Shown in pieces: positions 52,781-53,685 of a stretch of DNA of 53,685 bases (the stretch's first letter is position 1; each line of letters opens with the position of its first letter). The position numbers and the translations under genes are program-made. Source of the stretch: an uncultured Pirellulaceae bacterium (GTDB lineage: Bacteria > Planctomycetota > Planctomycetia > Pirellulales > Pirellulaceae). The stretch is taken from positions 1-53,685 of the forward strand of contig CALHPU010000103.1 of NCBI GenBank assembly GCA_938036435.1, given 5' to 3'. The notes under the pieces are model-generated. The model was not told the DNA's origin. It was given only the letters and a program-made list of their open reading frames with translations, and searched no databases.

Positions 52781-53685
52781 GTGCAGACTCCTGAAGAAAT
52801 TGCCCTGCAAAATTGCGAAAACGAACCCGTCCACATTCCCGGACGCGTGCAATCCTATGGAGGACTGATCGGATTTGAACTTGACTCGTTCGAGCTAAAG
52901 TACAAAACAGAAAACATTGATCAATTACTCGCGCAAGAGCGTCCGCTTGTCTTCGGCGATTCGATTGGAGACGGACTTGAAAACCGCGACCTCGTCCATG
53001 CGATCCGAGGAGCTCTGGGGCTGCCCACCATCGCATCCCAACGAGAACGGCTAGGGACTTTCATCTTTGACGAATCCCCATTCGACGCCGCCTTGCACTG
53101 CACAGGCAGTACCGGCATATTGGAAATTGAACCACTCGCCGGGCCGGCGGATCGAACTTCCGAAAGTGTTTCGCGCGTGCGCGGAATGCTCGCCAGTCTC
53201 GATCTAACTGGCTCAGTAGAATCATTGCTTGACTCTGCCGTCAAAGTCTTGCGAGCGCTGACCGGATTCGATCGCGTCATGGGCTACCGCTTCTTAGCCG
53301 GAGGTGATGGCGAAGTTGCCGCCGAAGCCAAAAGTCCTCATGTCGACGCTTATCTTGGTTTGCGCTATCCGGCTTACGACATTCCGCCTCAAGTTCGCAA
53401 GATCGCGCTGCAGATGCCGTTTCGCATGATCACCGACATTCGCGATCCCCATGTTGATGTGCATAGCTCACGCCAGCAGCCACTTGATCTGACCATGTGC
53501 CACATGCGCGGTGTCTCTCCGATTCACATCGAGTACCTAACCAATATGGGTATTCGGGCGACGATGAATGTGTCGATCATTGTGCGCGGCGAGCTATGGG
53601 GGCTGTTTGCGTTTCACCATTGCCGCCCGAAGCGATTGTCGCCGGAACACCGTTCGATCTGCGAGTTGTTCGGTCACTTTTTCTC
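52781..53685 (+). CDS. bphP: Bacteriophytochrome, 5' part (cut by window end)
   Basis: A GTG start (AAGGA about 9 nt upstream) opens a frame of 301 codons that runs off the window. Residues 1-110 are the PAS domain with Cys12 (NCENEPVHIPGRVQSYG), the residue that binds biliverdin in bacteriophytochromes. The GAF domain follows: DRVMGYRF, PAYDIPPQVRK (the PASDIP motif with its Asp, Ser changed to Tyr), CHMRGVSPIHIEYLTNMG with the conserved His near the chromophore. PHY and output domains lie beyond the end; a histidine kinase output is usual but not seen. It senses red/far-red light. Confidence 0.93.
   Translation, partial: MQTPEEIALQNCENEPVHIPGRVQSYGGLIGFELDSFELKYKTENIDQLLAQERPLVFGDSIGDGLENRDLVHAIRGALGLPTIASQRERLGTFIFDESPFDAALHCTGSTGILEIEPLAGPADRTSESVSRVRGMLASLDLTGSVESLLDSAVKVLRALTGFDRVMGYRFLAGGDGEVAAEAKSPHVDAYLGLRYPAYDIPPQVRKIALQMPFRMITDIRDPHVDVHSSRQQPLDLTMCHMRGVSPIHIEYLTNMGIRATMNVSIIVRGELWGLFAFHHCRPKRLSPEHRSICELFGHFF

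Noticed and set aside
1..53685. CRISPR arrays, rRNA genes, secondary-metabolite clusters
   Set aside because: No regularly spaced direct repeats, no rRNA-like sequence and no modular synthase were seen.

Overview
The window looks like a chromosome segment of a marine planctomycete of the Pirellulales/Pirellulaceae type. The evidence is family content: a DUF1559 prepilin-like protein, a CRTAC1-type FG-GAP/ASPIC lipoprotein, a type I sulfatase next to GH16 and PL14 enzymes, planctomycete-style C-terminal dockerin tags, a PEP-CTERM protein, a DUF6666-like outer-membrane protein, an ECF sigma factor facing a large Ser/Thr kinase, and several families of intergenic palindromes. No species can be named from the sequence alone.

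Layout. 1-9.1 kb: DUF1559 pseudopilin, small lipoprotein, giant duplicated CRTAC1-like lipoprotein, a secreted secretin-like protein and a ketoacyl-synthase-like protein whose catalytic residues are changed. 9.1-10.3 kb: a minus-strand array of tRNA and tRNA-like genes (Cys, Thr-like, His, Ala, two CAU, Gly and a remnant) with an 81-codon protein gene inside it. 10.6-16.6 kb: an FMN-dependent 2-hydroxyacid dehydrogenase, then a polysaccharide locus (PL14 lyase with dockerin; sulfatase and GH16 glucanase overlapping by 4 bp). 17-24.9 kb: a decayed STAS gene, an 11-residue-repeat lipoprotein, a membrane glycosyltransferase, malic enzyme, and a flavoprotein/polyferredoxin fusion coupled to a DUF547 gene. 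25.1-28.9 kb: decaying accessory DNA (frameshifted XRE gene, dead IS481-type element, remnant of a GH13 branching enzyme) around an intact PRC-barrel gene. 29-38.5 kb: two small stress-type genes, a Wza-like export lipoprotein, a 1535-residue AsmA/TamB-like protein, a TspO-like membrane protein and a PEP-CTERM protein. 39-46.5 kb: a truncated oxidoreductase, an AI-2E-type permease, a six-gene operon of small CsbD/DUF883/holin-like membrane proteins, an NtrC-type response regulator and a BON-domain gene. 46.5-53.7 kb: ECF sigma factor and divergent kinase with a DUF5939/cyclase-like tail, a DUF6666-like barrel protein, and a heme oxygenase-bacteriophytochrome pair cut by the window end.

The most interesting system is a probable sigma-54 stress regulon. 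Sites with the TGGCAYG-N4-NTGCN layout, all with the exact GG-N10-GC spacing, lie about 80-145 nt before the PRC-barrel gene, a small minus-strand gene, a small secreted protein, the CsbD operon and the NtrC-type activator itself; a sixth, weaker site precedes the small gene before the BON gene. I infer that the activator controls itself and a set of envelope-stress proteins scattered over about 18 kb.

Limits: all family calls come from reading motifs by eye. No database search, RNA folding program or codon statistics was run.
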